Origin: Paenibacillus odorifer
Lineage (GTDB): Bacteria; Bacillota; Bacilli; Paenibacillales; Paenibacillaceae
Direction of reading: 5' to 3'
Length of the DNA stretch: 64,000 nucleotides
NCBI RefSeq assembly: GCF_000758725.1
Contig: NZ_CP009428.1
Span: 2,542,001-2,606,000 of the forward strand
In this document: positions 44,173 to 53,051 of the stretch, one piece after another
How the letters are laid out: the number at the start of each line of letters is the position of its first letter
Numbering within the stretch: the first letter of the stretch is position 1
Position numbers and translations under genes: made by a program
The notes under the pieces: model-generated
Told to the model about the DNA's origin: nothing
The model's input: only the letters and a program-made list of their open reading frames with translations
Database searches by the model: none

Positions 44173-44760
44173 ATGAAGACCTACATTTATATGGTTAGAC
44201 ATGCAGTGTCACCTTTTGTATTAGGGAATGAGCGGGAACGGGGATTATCCGAAAAAGGGCACGCAGACGCTTATAGAATCAAAGAGCTTTTGGCGGAGGA
44301 GAAAATTACACATTTTGTCTCCAGTCCATATAGACGAGCCGTAGAGACGATCAAGTATTTGGCAGAAGCTTCGAACCAAGAGATTGAACTGTATGAAGAA
44401 CTCAGAGAACGAGCAATCGGAAGTGTCGAGATTGAAATTAATGAAGATGACTTTCTGCAGGGCATTCGGACATCATTTAGCGACAAGCATTATAAAATGC
44501 CGGATGGAGAGAGTACTCAGGAAGCACAAGAGCGTGCAATTCCTGCTATCAAGCAATTAATTAAACAGCATAAAGGCGGCAAAATCGCTTTAGGTACGCA
44601 CGGGAATATCATGACCATTATCCTGAATTACTTCGATAAGAAGTATGGATATGAGTTCTTTGAACAGACGTCCAAACCGGATATTTATAAGCTGGAATTT
44701 GAAGAATTGGAGCTTACCCATGTGGAGCGGCTGTGGGACTCCGAAGTGCTGAACAGATGA
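44173..44760 (+). CDS. Histidine phosphatase family protein
   Basis: Phosphoglycerate mutase-like phosphatase, 195 residues. The catalytic motif near the start is MVRHAVSP (RHA in place of the usual RHG), with the second histidine in LGTHGNIM near 137. Other conserved points are SSPYRRAVET and LRERAIG. Its TGA overlaps the next ATG. Substrate unknown. Confidence 0.85.
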   Translation: MKTYIYMVRHAVSPFVLGNERERGLSEKGHADAYRIKELLAEEKITHFVSSPYRRAVETIKYLAEASNQEIELYEELRERAIGSVEIEINEDDFLQGIRTSFSDKHYKMPDGESTQEAQERAIPAIKQLIKQHKGGKIALGTHGNIMTIILNYFDKKYGYEFFEQTSKPDIYKLEFEELELTHVERLWDSEVLNR

Positions 44761-45009
44761 AATATTTTATAAAGCTGAATGCACTAAGCGTACTTTATGC
44801 CTTTATGTTATTTATTGTAATAGAGCTGCCATTGAATATTTATCGAATCAGCAGAATTTCAGGCTTGGTGGTTCCCAATCACAGAACCTGCAGATCAACC
44901 TGCACCGGTAACAGGACTGATCATAATAGGGGCCATGATTATTTATCCGTTTTATATCGCAATGATTAGTATTATCGCAAGCATCACTTTTAAGTCAGAC
45001 GCTGGATAG
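44757..45009 (+). pseudogene. Frameshifted small membrane protein gene
   Basis: ATG at 44757 overlaps the previous stop and reads MKYFIKLNALSVLYAFMLF... for about 33 codons; from about 44855 another frame reads EFQAWWFPITEPADQPAP and continues as a hydrophobic helix (GLIIIGAMIIYPFYIAMI) to TAG at 45009. Total length is 84 codons plus one base, so one extra base splits the gene. Either a real frameshift, a sequencing error or programmed shifting. Confidence 0.65.
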
Positions 45010-45018
45010 AGGTTGGAA

Positions 45019-45429
45019 ATGAGGATCAATGATTTGAAAGAAAGACTTTTTTATACTTGTATCTGCCTCGTTGTTATTGTATTGGGGTTAAGCTCTAGAG
45101 TATTCACGAATCAGCTGCCTTTGTTTGTATCTAGACATTTCGGAGATGCGCTTTGGGGCAGTATGGTTTATTTTATGTTTCGGGTCCTACTGGTAAATCA
45201 AAAGCTAAGGCTCGCCTTTGTATGGAGTTTGGTGTTTAGCTTCGGCATAGAATTTAGCCAGCTGTATCAAGCGGAGTGGATCAACAGCATCCGATCTACA
45301 GTATTGGGTGGTCTAATTCTCGGAAAAGGATTCCTATGGATCGACCTCGTTAGATATTTGGTTGGCATTACCCTTTGTTATGGATTGGATCAATACTTTC
45401 ACCAAAAGGTGCACCGAAATGATAAATAG
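45019..45429 (+). CDS. DUF2809 membrane protein
   Basis: A 136-residue protein with about four hydrophobic helices. SRVFTNQLPLFVSRHFGDALWGSMVYFMF and FGIEFSQLYQAEWINSIRST (given by key residues) fit DUF2809. AGAGG precedes ATG at 45019; an in-frame TTG at 45013 is less likely. Function unknown. Confidence 0.82.
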   Translation: MRINDLKERLFYTCICLVVIVLGLSSRVFTNQLPLFVSRHFGDALWGSMVYFMFRVLLVNQKLRLAFVWSLVFSFGIEFSQLYQAEWINSIRSTVLGGLILGKGFLWIDLVRYLVGITLCYGLDQYFHQKVHRNDK

Positions 45430-45453
45430 TGTTTATTGGAGAGGAACCTTTAA

Positions 45454-46245
45454 ATGGTAAATAGTTTGATTGTGGTATGCTTGCTTACGATGATTATTCA
45501 CACGGCAGAAACCTTATCGTATTCGGTACGATATGCCGGAGTGAAGCTGAACAAGATAGCCATTGCGTTATCTCTCACAGGCATTATTGTTCTCGTCTCA
45601 AGAACTGCAAATATGATCCAAGCTCCACTGACGGCTAAATTCGTAGATTATGCCAAAATACATTCTGATTTTCCGCTTCTAAATTACTTGAGAATTATAT
45701 TATTGGCTTCTTCCTTAGGGACATTAATTGCCATTGCTGTTTTTCCTACCTTTGTCGGCTTGTTTGGGAGAATCATCTCTAAGCTTGAAATTGAGGGTTC
45801 TATCCCAAAACTGCTTACCAGTGTAACGATCGGGCAACTAAAGAACACAAGAAAATACATAAGAAAACCAAAAGTGAATCTATATAACTTCAGATACCTG
45901 GGGATTCCTAAACGATTTATTGTGATGAATGTTTTTGTTACAGCCTTTTACACCGTAGGTGTCATATCATCTTTGTATGCTGCTCATCTAATGCCTCAAT
46001 ATAGCACGACTGCTTCTCAAGCTTCCGGACTGATTAACGGTATGGCGACTATTCTGCTGACCATATTTATCGACCCACAGCTTGGTCTTATTACCCATAA
46101 GGCTACTGAAAATGTAGAATACCGTGATCAGCTAGGAAAAATATATGTGGTATTGATGGGTTCTCGATTTGTAGGCACTATATTTGCTCAGCTCCTGATT
46201 GTGCCCGCAGCCCAGCTAATTAGTATGTTAGTGAAGCTGATTTGA
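45454..46245 (+). CDS. amj: Lipid II flippase Amj
   Basis: Amj (YdaH) family membrane protein, 263 residues, about six helices. HTAETLSYSVRYAGV near 16-30 and VSRTANMIQAPLTAKFVD are typical. In Bacillus subtilis Amj is the alternate to MurJ and is induced under cell-envelope stress by SigM. GAGAGGAACC precedes the start. No murJ is seen in the window. Confidence 0.88.
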   Translation: MVNSLIVVCLLTMIIHTAETLSYSVRYAGVKLNKIAIALSLTGIIVLVSRTANMIQAPLTAKFVDYAKIHSDFPLLNYLRIILLASSLGTLIAIAVFPTFVGLFGRIISKLEIEGSIPKLLTSVTIGQLKNTRKYIRKPKVNLYNFRYLGIPKRFIVMNVFVTAFYTVGVISSLYAAHLMPQYSTTASQASGLINGMATILLTIFIDPQLGLITHKATENVEYRDQLGKIYVVLMGSRFVGTIFAQLLIVPAAQLISMLVKLI

Positions 46246-46262
46246 GCCAGTGGGGCTAATCA

Positions 46263-47072
46263 TTAGCGAAGTTTAGATTCTGCTGCTCTTAGAGCTAGCG
46301 AGATCTTCTGCTCCCAGCTGTAAATATTCTGCTGAATGGAATGAATTCGTTTCATTTGCTCATAGGATGATTTCAATTCTGTAGCGGCTCTAACTGCATC
46401 ACCTTGCTTAACAGCTGCTTTATATTGTTTGTCAGCATCCGCGCGTACTTTCTGCGTGACAGTGAGATTCTTACTTTCGGCAGTTATTTGTTTCTTTAAA
46501 GCAGTGATGGGTGCCAACGCATCTTTGACGGGTTTAAGCTTAGCAGCGGTTTGCTTGCGAGCGGCTGCCAAAGCGGTTGTCTTCGTTTTAATTTCGGCTC
46601 GGGCCAGGGTTACAGCAGCTTTTAATTTATTGCGCTTCAGGTCTAGCAATGTGACTGTTTTCAAGTCTTTAGCTTTCTTGGCTGCGGTAGACTGTTTACC
46701 GAGTGTGCTGTATTGTTCCAGAAGGGGAGCGTGTTTCTTCTGAACTGAGGTTGCTTCTGAAAATAAGCGGCTTAACAGTGCTTGATCTGTTGACTGTATG
46801 ACGGAACGAATAGATTTCAGAGCGTCATTATTCTGCTTGCGTAACTTCTGAATTTCTGAGTTATCTGTCTTGAGGGTGGCTTGAAGCGCGGTATAATTAC
46901 CATGAAGACTGTTAATGTCATCCAGCGCGGCATCCCAGCCAGTAGCAGCAGACACAAGTGTAAGGTTACAGGTTAGGAAAGCTGCTACCAGCACTAATTG
47001 AGCCACCCATTTTAAATCCCTAATTCTGAAAATGTTCTTTCTACATCTGACGGTACCTTTTGGTTTAAACAT
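46263..47072 (-). CDS. Exported coiled-coil protein
   Basis: A 269-residue protein with a signal peptide (about 1-42, hydrophobic core LVLVAAFLTCNLTLVSA) and then an almost entirely helical, Lys/Ala/Leu-rich region with heptads, likely an extended coiled coil. No catalytic motif. AAGGAG is nine bases upstream. Its transcript begins with a leader carrying an intrinsic terminator. It may be a wall- or surface-associated structural protein; function unknown. Confidence 0.78.
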   Translation of the reverse strand: MFKPKGTVRCRKNIFRIRDLKWVAQLVLVAAFLTCNLTLVSAATGWDAALDDINSLHGNYTALQATLKTDNSEIQKLRKQNNDALKSIRSVIQSTDQALLSRLFSEATSVQKKHAPLLEQYSTLGKQSTAAKKAKDLKTVTLLDLKRNKLKAAVTLARAEIKTKTTALAAARKQTAAKLKPVKDALAPITALKKQITAESKNLTVTQKVRADADKQYKAAVKQGDAVRAATELKSSYEQMKRIHSIQQNIYSWEQKISLALRAAESKLR

Positions 47073-47108
47073 TCATCTCAGCTCCTTAATGAATTAGTTA
47101 ATATACGC

Positions 47109-47155
47109 AAAAAAGCACCTCCAAGATAGGCATTGACGCCTGTCTTGCGAGGTGC
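47109..47155 (-). terminator. Intrinsic terminator inside the leader of the coiled-coil gene
   Basis: On the minus strand GCACCTC-CAAGA-AGGC pairs with GCCT-TCTTG-GAGGTGC, then TTTTTT. It lies between a good promoter (47188-47216) and the gene start at 47072, in the sense direction, so transcription must read through to reach the gene. GTGC at 47166-47163 can instead pair with the GCAC of the first arm, a possible antiterminator. It does not match any riboswitch class I can recall. Confidence 0.7.
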
Positions 47156-47187
47156 TTCTCCCGCACAGAAATATAAAAGATGCTCTT

Positions 47188-47216
47188 ACTATAACTTGAA
47201 ATTAATGGATAGTCAA
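47188..47216 (-). promoter_or_regulatory. SigA-type promoter for the coiled-coil gene
   Basis: TTGACT, 17-base spacer, TATAGT on the minus strand, with a predicted transcript start near 47180. Confidence 0.7.
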
Positions 47217-47276
47217 TGGACAATAGAACGTTTGTTTGCTTGTTTTTATAATTGTGAAATACAAAGGGGAGTAAAT

Positions 47277-48137
47277 ATGAGTTCACATCTAGAGTATGGG
47301 CACGATCGAGTGGCCCTGATTACCGGAACCTCCAGTGGATTTGGATTGCTGACAGCGCTCAAATTGGCTGGACAGGGGTTTAAGGTGATAGCAACCATGC
47401 GTGATTTAAGCCGTAAAGCCGAGCTGGTGCAGCAGGCAGAGCAGGCAGGAATTTTAAAGCAGCTTCATTTAATGACCATGGATGTCACCGACAGCGATTC
47501 TATAGAGACAGCAATATCTTCAGTACACGAAACATTTGGAAGAATTGATGTTCTAGTCAATAATGCAGGTTTTGCCATTGGCGGTTTCATAGAAGAAATA
47601 TCTATGGAGGAATGGCGGCGGCAAATGGAGACGAACTTTTTTGGATTAGTGGCTGTGACAACAGCTGTGCTGCCCATTATGCGAGAACAGCAGAGCGGCA
47701 CGATTATTAATGTGGGAAGTGTAAGCGGATTATCCGGATTTCCAGGTTATGCGCCTTATGCAGCTTCTAAATTTGCTGTTGAAGGTTTCAGCGAAAGCCT
47801 GCGTCATGAAATGTCCCCTTATGGAATACGGGTGGTATTAATTGAACCGGGCTCCTTCCGTACACCGATATGGGGAAAAGGCATGGAGCAAATTCGACGT
47901 AAGGAGGATTCTCCGTATAAAGAACGTCTTGACGCTGTGCTACGATATTCCAAACATACTGCTGAGACAGCGCCTGACCCTAGTCAAGTGGCTAATCTTA
48001 TCGGTCGTATTACCGAAATGAAAGCACCACGGCTACGTTATCCTATCGGCAAAGGCACGCGAATCTTAATCTTAGGCAAAACGCTGCTTCCATGGAAATG
48101 GCTGGAGAGAATTATTGCGAAAGAATTGAGGGGATAG
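47277..48137 (+). CDS. Short-chain dehydrogenase/reductase
   Basis: Classical SDR oxidoreductase, 286 residues. NAD(P) motif TGTSSGFG at about 16-23, NNAGFAIGG near 98, and the catalytic Ser/Tyr/Lys set in GSVSGLSG and YAPYAASKFA. Substrate unknown; the C-terminal part resembles oxidoreductases acting on lipids or sterol-like compounds. ATG at 47277 follows AAAGGGGAG; the extended frame from 47133 is not used. Confidence 0.88.
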   Translation: MSSHLEYGHDRVALITGTSSGFGLLTALKLAGQGFKVIATMRDLSRKAELVQQAEQAGILKQLHLMTMDVTDSDSIETAISSVHETFGRIDVLVNNAGFAIGGFIEEISMEEWRRQMETNFFGLVAVTTAVLPIMREQQSGTIINVGSVSGLSGFPGYAPYAASKFAVEGFSESLRHEMSPYGIRVVLIEPGSFRTPIWGKGMEQIRRKEDSPYKERLDAVLRYSKHTAETAPDPSQVANLIGRITEMKAPRLRYPIGKGTRILILGKTLLPWKWLERIIAKELRG

Positions 48138-48138
48138 G

Positions 48139-48483
48139 ATGGAGTCATCCATAAATTTAACAATCATTAAACTAATAGGTTATATGTCCAGTTTGATGAC
48201 CGTTTTTTTATGGCTAATTTTTATATTCATCAATCCATATGCTGAGATTACGAATCGCTCCACTCTTGTAATTAGTATAATTATGTTGTTATTACCGGCG
48301 GGGTTATTAGCAATAGGTGTCTTTTTAAACAGAAGTCGGCTAATGCTGCTTGCATTTATCTGGAGTTTTCCCTACAGTTTATATATGTTATTAACGCCCG
48401 GAATCTTTAGGTTGTTCGGGATTACGAGCCTAATGTATTTACTTTGTTTTGTGTTATTTAGAATGAACAAGATTAGATATTGA
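48139..48483 (+). CDS. Small membrane protein of unknown function
   Basis: A 114-residue protein, about four hydrophobic helices with few charged residues. It begins one base after the SDR stop, with GAGGGGATAGG inside the end of the SDR gene, so it is in the same operon. No family recognised. Confidence 0.7.
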   Translation: MESSINLTIIKLIGYMSSLMTVFLWLIFIFINPYAEITNRSTLVISIIMLLLPAGLLAIGVFLNRSRLMLLAFIWSFPYSLYMLLTPGIFRLFGITSLMYLLCFVLFRMNKIRY

Positions 48484-48503
48484 ACAAGGATAGAGGTGTG
48501 CCG

Positions 48504-48905
48504 ATGCTAGAATCGTCCGGAATCCATATCTGCTTCAACGCAGATGGCCGTGAAATAGAAATCCTCGATGTTACTCCATTTGGCAAAGATAAATTTCGAA
48601 TTGAAGAGACACCGATTTTTAATCCGGCTGTTACAATGGGAGATATTATACAGGTGAAGGAAGAAAATGGAGTCTATTATTACCAAGAGACCGTCCAGAA
48701 ATCTCCTTTCAAAAGATACGCTTGGCTGCTTAGCAAAGAGGCTGTTGATTCAACGGCCATTGCAGATTTTAAACATAGAATTATAGAGAATGAAGGCAAA
48801 TGTGAGTTGATCTTTGGCGGTTTGTTCGTCATTCATATTCCTAAGAATACTTCGATTGATGTTGATGGGGAAATGAATCGAATTATTGAGCGGTTCGAGA
48901 TTTGA
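48504..48905 (+). CDS. Hypothetical cytoplasmic protein
   Basis: A 133-residue soluble protein; VTMGDIIQVKEENGVYYYQET reads like a small beta-rich domain, faintly similar to DUF4265, which is not certain. The start at 48504 has GAGGTG upstream; the longer TTG frame overlaps the preceding stop. Likely co-transcribed with the two genes before it. Confidence 0.65.
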   Translation: MLESSGIHICFNADGREIEILDVTPFGKDKFRIEETPIFNPAVTMGDIIQVKEENGVYYYQETVQKSPFKRYAWLLSKEAVDSTAIADFKHRIIENEGKCELIFGGLFVIHIPKNTSIDVDGEMNRIIERFEI

Positions 48906-48912
48906 ATACTAA

Positions 48913-48970
48913 GAAAAAAAATGCTGCGTCATGAAATGCAAGGAAACTTGCACACGATGACTGCAGCATG
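48913..48970 (-). terminator. Terminator of the hydrolase gene (minus strand)
   Basis: Stem ATGCTGCAGTCAT with ATGACGCAGCAT and an inner TGCAAG/CTTGCA hairpin; on the minus strand eight Ts follow. Confidence 0.85.
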
Positions 48971-48990
48971 GAGAATAGAAGAAACGCTTT

Positions 48991-49968
48991 TTATTTTATT
49001 TCTTCCATAAATGTCTTGAAATTTTCAGTGATTTCTTTTGATTTGGTATGGTGCAGATAATGTCCTGCATCAAGTTTTACCAATTTTCCTTGTTTAGCAT
49101 TTTTGACTTGCTCTTCATGCAATGATATCCAATCTTTTAAGAGAGTATCATCCCCTTGTACAAAGAGCAAAAGGGGAAGATCCTTTGGAAAAGTTGAATT
49201 TAGAGCCCCTTTATAATTAGAAGACATATGTTCCACTTCATTTAAGTGAGTGTAATTATAAGTGTTTCTAAGTGTAAATAATCTCAATTGTTCTTTAGTT
49301 TCATCATCAAACGGCAATCCAACATAGGGGTTTCCACTTGTTTTAAATAACAATCTGCCCAAGCCTGAGTTTCTAAGTAGTTTTAATTTTCCTGTTGGTA
49401 TTTTAACATTTGTTCTGTCTTCTGTTGCAATACTGTTATCAATCCCGACAAATGCACTCACTTCGTTTGGATATTTGTTCACATAATTCAAACTGTACAT
49501 ACCGGAAATAGAGTGTGCCATTAGAATATAACGGTCAATATTAAGCTGCTTTACAGCTTCATGAATTTCACTTACAATATTTTCCGTGGTTCGTTCTTTT
49601 TCAGTTCTATCACTTAATCCATAACCGAAAGGCTCAATCGCGACAACTTTGTAAAATGGAGATAGTTCATCTATCAGCAGTTTAAAATCAAGTCCCGGTG
49701 CCACCGTTCCATAACCAGGTAAGAGTACGACCGTCTCTTCGCCATTTCCTTGAATCAAAACATTCATATTTTTACCGTCGACGCTTACAGACTGACCATA
49801 GGGTTTTATTTTAGCTTGGTCCGATTTATTAAGGAAAATATTAGCGACAAAAACAGTCACTAGAAAAAGTACTATTGCAGTAGCTAAAGCCCCTAAGGAA
49901 ATAAGTATAATTTTCAGCGGTTTATTCATCCTTTTTTTTATAACCTCTTCTTCTGGTTTCACTCGCAT
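48991..49968 (-). CDS. Membrane-anchored alpha/beta hydrolase
   Basis: Alpha/beta hydrolase of 325 residues with one N-terminal membrane helix (about 18-47), the catalytic domain then lying outside. VVLLPGYGTVAPG (oxyanion), nucleophile Ser153 in MAHSISGMY and His in DAGHYLHH near 305. Substrate unknown. AGGAG is very close to the ATG; an alternate ATG lies 13 codons on. Confidence 0.85.
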   Translation of the reverse strand: MRVKPEEEVIKKRMNKPLKIILISLGALATAIVLFLVTVFVANIFLNKSDQAKIKPYGQSVSVDGKNMNVLIQGNGEETVVLLPGYGTVAPGLDFKLLIDELSPFYKVVAIEPFGYGLSDRTEKERTTENIVSEIHEAVKQLNIDRYILMAHSISGMYSLNYVNKYPNEVSAFVGIDNSIATEDRTNVKIPTGKLKLLRNSGLGRLLFKTSGNPYVGLPFDDETKEQLRLFTLRNTYNYTHLNEVEHMSSNYKGALNSTFPKDLPLLLFVQGDDTLLKDWISLHEEQVKNAKQGKLVKLDAGHYLHHTKSKEITENFKTFMEEIK

Positions 49969-50123
49969 CTTCTCCTGTTCTAATCGCTTTATTCTAGCTA
50001 CCTTAACGAGTCGCTAAAGGAAGCTTACCCGATGAAGATGAACTATACATGACGACAATATGAACTGAATATGAACCAGCTGAAAAAGTTTGACTCATTA
50101 AAATGAATGCGAGGTGAGCAATA

Positions 50124-50621
50124 ATGTTGAAATTTATGAAGCAATGGTTGCCGAGTATTATGATCGCAGTGGTTATTTCTTTGTTTATTAGAACCTATGT
50201 TGCTGAAGCCATGCGAGTTCCAACGGGCTCTATGATCCCAACGATTCAAATCAATGATCGCTTAATTGTTGAGAAAATGTTATGGATGACCACACTGGAG
50301 CATGGAGATATTGTTGTATTTACGCCACCTGTAGCTGGTGATGAGAATAAAAGATATGTAAAAAGGCTAATGGGGCTGCCTGGAGATACCTTGGAAATTA
50401 AAGATGGCGAACTTTACCGAAACGGAGCGATGGTTAACGAACCTTACCTCAATGAACAGATGGATTACACTTTTGGACCGGTTACGGTACCCGCCGATCA
50501 TTATTTTTTTCTTGGAGATAACCGGAATATAAGCTATGATGCTCATCTGTGGGATACTCCATTTGTGTCGAAGGATAAGCTGATTGGGAAAGTGATCGCT
50601 GAATTTAGCAATCCCTTTTAG
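50124..50621 (+). CDS. lepB: Type I signal peptidase
   Basis: Membrane serine protease of 165 residues that removes signal peptides. One N-terminal helix (about 10-27), nucleophile Ser36 in PTGSMIPT, general base Lys80 in YVKRLMGLPGD and GDNRNISYDAHLW near 130. Typical Firmicute Sip-type length. ATG follows GAGGTGAG. Stands alone. Confidence 0.9.
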   Translation: MLKFMKQWLPSIMIAVVISLFIRTYVAEAMRVPTGSMIPTIQINDRLIVEKMLWMTTLEHGDIVVFTPPVAGDENKRYVKRLMGLPGDTLEIKDGELYRNGAMVNEPYLNEQMDYTFGPVTVPADHYFFLGDNRNISYDAHLWDTPFVSKDKLIGKVIAEFSNPF

Positions 50622-50805
50622 GTAGTGTGTAAGACGGATAAATGTAAGGCTTAATCTCTAAAAATAGATTTAGGGGTGCTGAAGTCGCGGGGGTCTTTTG
50701 AACTAACCGAGTGGTTTAATGAGACTTTAACCATATTGTTACTTTGGAAGAATTTAGCTATCCTTAAGGTAAAATATACCTACATATAGTAAGGGGTGCT
50801 GAATT

Positions 50806-51843
50806 TTGAAAGCTCATGTCACAGATCTCAAACATGGCGATTGTCTAATAGCAGATACATTCAATAGTGTTGGCCTACACGTGCTTCCGAAGGGGACAGT
50901 GGTCTACGGAGAAGAAATCACCATCCTGATGAGGCATCAGATTGATTATGTCGATATTGAACCACGCATGATGGCGCTGGATAATGAAGAAATGAATGTG
51001 GCACAAGGGATAGATGGTAATTTTGATCAAGCCATCCAAAACTATGAATCTATATTTCTGGAAGCACTCAGCAAGGGTAGCTTTACGCAGTCGGATGTTG
51101 ATAATACGCTGCAGCCATTGCTGGAGAAATTGGATGAACAAAAGGATGTCGTTTCTTTATTATTGCTGCTTGAACGTGATGATATCAGTACATACAATCA
51201 TTCATTGCAGGTCGGACTGTTATCCTTTTACATAGCGACTTGGTTAGGTCATACAAAAGCCGAAAGATTTGAGATTAGTAGAGCCGGTTATTTGCACGAT
51301 ATCGGAAAAAGCCAGATTGCTCCACATATCTTAAATAAGACGGATAACTTAACTCCTGAAGAATCAGAAGAACTAAAACGTCATACTACGTATGGATACG
51401 ACATTATCCTTAAATCGATGAATGACGAAAAGACCGCACTAGTGGCGCTTCAGCATCATGAATTCGAGGATGGTACAGGTTATCCTAACAATCTCCGTAA
51501 ACAGGACTTGCACCCGTATACGCAGATTGTTGCTGTCGCAAATACTTATGTAGGCATGACCTTAGGAAGAGCGAATCAACCGAAACAAGGCCTGATTAAC
51601 GTTCTTCGCAAGGTACATGAACTTGGATTTGGCAAGCTGAATGGAAATGCGGTACAAGCTCTGATCGGACATTTATTGCCGAATTTTGTGGGTAAGAGCG
51701 TTCAGCTTAGCAATGGTGAGCAAGGTACGATTATTATGAATAATCCGTTGGATATTTTCAAACCTCTGGTAAAAATAAATGAGACTACGTTCAGAGACTT
51801 ATCTAAAGAGCGTAATTTGACTGTTGAAGAAGTATTTATTTAA
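50806..51843 (+). CDS. HD-GYP domain protein, probable cyclic-di-GMP phosphodiesterase
   Basis: A 345-residue protein. N-terminal region of unknown fold (about 1-120), then HD-GYP domain: HSLQVG, YLHDIGK near 160-166 and HHEFEDGTGYP near 220-230, which has the GYP residues, so it is probably active on cyclic dinucleotides. The TTG start is supported by AAGGGGTG eight bases upstream. Confidence 0.85.
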   Translation: MKAHVTDLKHGDCLIADTFNSVGLHVLPKGTVVYGEEITILMRHQIDYVDIEPRMMALDNEEMNVAQGIDGNFDQAIQNYESIFLEALSKGSFTQSDVDNTLQPLLEKLDEQKDVVSLLLLLERDDISTYNHSLQVGLLSFYIATWLGHTKAERFEISRAGYLHDIGKSQIAPHILNKTDNLTPEESEELKRHTTYGYDIILKSMNDEKTALVALQHHEFEDGTGYPNNLRKQDLHPYTQIVAVANTYVGMTLGRANQPKQGLINVLRKVHELGFGKLNGNAVQALIGHLLPNFVGKSVQLSNGEQGTIIMNNPLDIFKPLVKINETTFRDLSKERNLTVEEVFI

Positions 51844-51870
51844 CGAATATTTTTGTGGCGAAAAATAGTA

Positions 51871-51912
51871 AGGCTATCTCCTTGATCCGTAAAATCAGGG
51901 GATAGCTTTTTT
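51871..51912 (+). terminator. Terminator after the HD-GYP gene
   Basis: GGCTATCTCCTTGAT and ATCAGGGGATAGCT pair around CCGTAAA, then TTTTTT. Confidence 0.85.
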
Positions 51913-51970
51913 GTGTTATAATCGGAATTGGGTTAAAAACCCTTCAATATGGAATAGGAGAGTGCTTATC

Positions 51971-52000
51971 GTGATTATCAAATTCATTCGTTTACGTTAA
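51971..52000 (+). other. Possible leader peptide, 9 codons
   Basis: GTG-started MIIKFIRLR, with GGAGAG a short distance upstream, in the 264-base leader of the hydrolase gene. Could be a regulatory leader peptide or chance. Confidence 0.25.
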
Positions 52001-52016
52001 TTTGAGGTGCAATTCA

Positions 52017-52052
52017 ATGATGACATCATCCATTTTTTTGAAAATGTATTGA
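52017..52052 (+). other. Possible leader peptide, 11 codons
   Basis: MMTSSIFLKMY with GAGGTG seven bases before the ATG, following the 9-codon ORF and 55 bases before the hydrolase start. Two well-spaced small ORFs in one leader is suggestive but weak. Confidence 0.25.
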
Positions 52053-52107
52053 GTCTTATTTAACTGTGCATTCATTGATAAAATTCGAATGAAATGAGGA
52101 ATGAACA

Positions 52108-52968
52108 ATGAGCGAAAAAATAGTAAAAGTAAACGGAATTGATATATGCTCGGAAAGTTTTGGAGATCCTAGCAATCCTGCGATATTGCTGATTATGGGT
52201 GCCACATGTTCTATGGTTTATTGGGATGAAGAGTTCTGTCAGCGATTAGCAGATACCGGACGTTACGTTATTCGTTATGATAACCGGGATGTCGGACGTT
52301 CCGTTGTTTATGAGTCTGGGAGTTCCAATTATACCGTGATAGATATGGCTAATGATGCCGCTGGGTTACTAGACGCCTATAATATTGAACAGGCAAATAT
52401 CGTTGGGATGTCCTTAGGCGGAATGATTGCACAAGTCCTTGCTACACGTCATCCGCAAAAAGTTCTAACCTTAACCTTGATCGCATCAAGTTTTTTCGAA
52501 TCTGATGATAATGATCGGAACTTGCCTCCTATGGATGAGCGGATCCTCGCATTCCATGCAGATGGAGCAACACTGGATTGGTCTAATGAGGAAGCGGTAG
52601 CCAATTATTTGGTTTCAGGTTCCGGCATACTCTGTGGTTCAAAACATAAATTCGATGAGAAAAGAGCGTATAAACAAGTAAGGATGGAAATAAAACGTGC
52701 CAACAACTTGCTTAGCATGTTTAATCATTCTCTCCTTACAGGGGATGACGACTACGAGGGCAAGGCAAAAAATATCATGGTTCCTACCTTGGTTATCCAC
52801 GGCACAGAAGACACGGTGCTTCCTATAGAGCATGGCTTGGCACTTGCTGCGGAAATTCCTAATGCGTCGCTTCTAACCCTGGAAGGAACGGGCCACGAAG
52901 TCCACCCGGATGATTGGGAAACCATAATCAAAGCGATTTCGAATCATACATTAGGCGGTAAAGCTTAA
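52108..52968 (+). CDS. Alpha/beta hydrolase
   Basis: Cytoplasmic alpha/beta hydrolase, 286 residues, like RdmC/esterase-type enzymes. LLIMGATCSMVYWD as oxyanion region, RYDNRDVGRS, nucleophile Ser102 in VGMSLGGM, and His in EGTGHEVHP near 270. GAGGAATGA precedes the ATG. Substrate unknown. Confidence 0.88.
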   Translation: MSEKIVKVNGIDICSESFGDPSNPAILLIMGATCSMVYWDEEFCQRLADTGRYVIRYDNRDVGRSVVYESGSSNYTVIDMANDAAGLLDAYNIEQANIVGMSLGGMIAQVLATRHPQKVLTLTLIASSFFESDDNDRNLPPMDERILAFHADGATLDWSNEEAVANYLVSGSGILCGSKHKFDEKRAYKQVRMEIKRANNLLSMFNHSLLTGDDDYEGKAKNIMVPTLVIHGTEDTVLPIEHGLALAAEIPNASLLTLEGTGHEVHPDDWETIIKAISNHTLGGKA

Positions 52969-52994
52969 CAGGGCTTAAAGAGTAAATTAAAGAA

Positions 52995-53036
52995 GGGCTA
53001 CAATTCGGTGTTGCCGATTGTAGTCCTATTTTTTTC
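52995..53036 (+). terminator. Terminator after the hydrolase gene
   Basis: GGGCTACAATTCGG and CCGATTGTAGTCC pair with one bulge, then ATTTTTTT. A convergent MazG-like gene follows. Confidence 0.85.
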
Positions 53037-53051
53037 AGGATTACTTTGTCC

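Noticed and set aside
47109..47155. Terminator for the SDR gene or a transcript from the right
   Set aside because: T-run is on the minus strand and the promoter at 47188-47216 points through it into the coiled-coil gene.
47133..47276. Extended N-terminus of the SDR gene
   Set aside because: Would cover the minus promoter and terminator; the SDR core starts at 47277 with AAAGGGGAG upstream.
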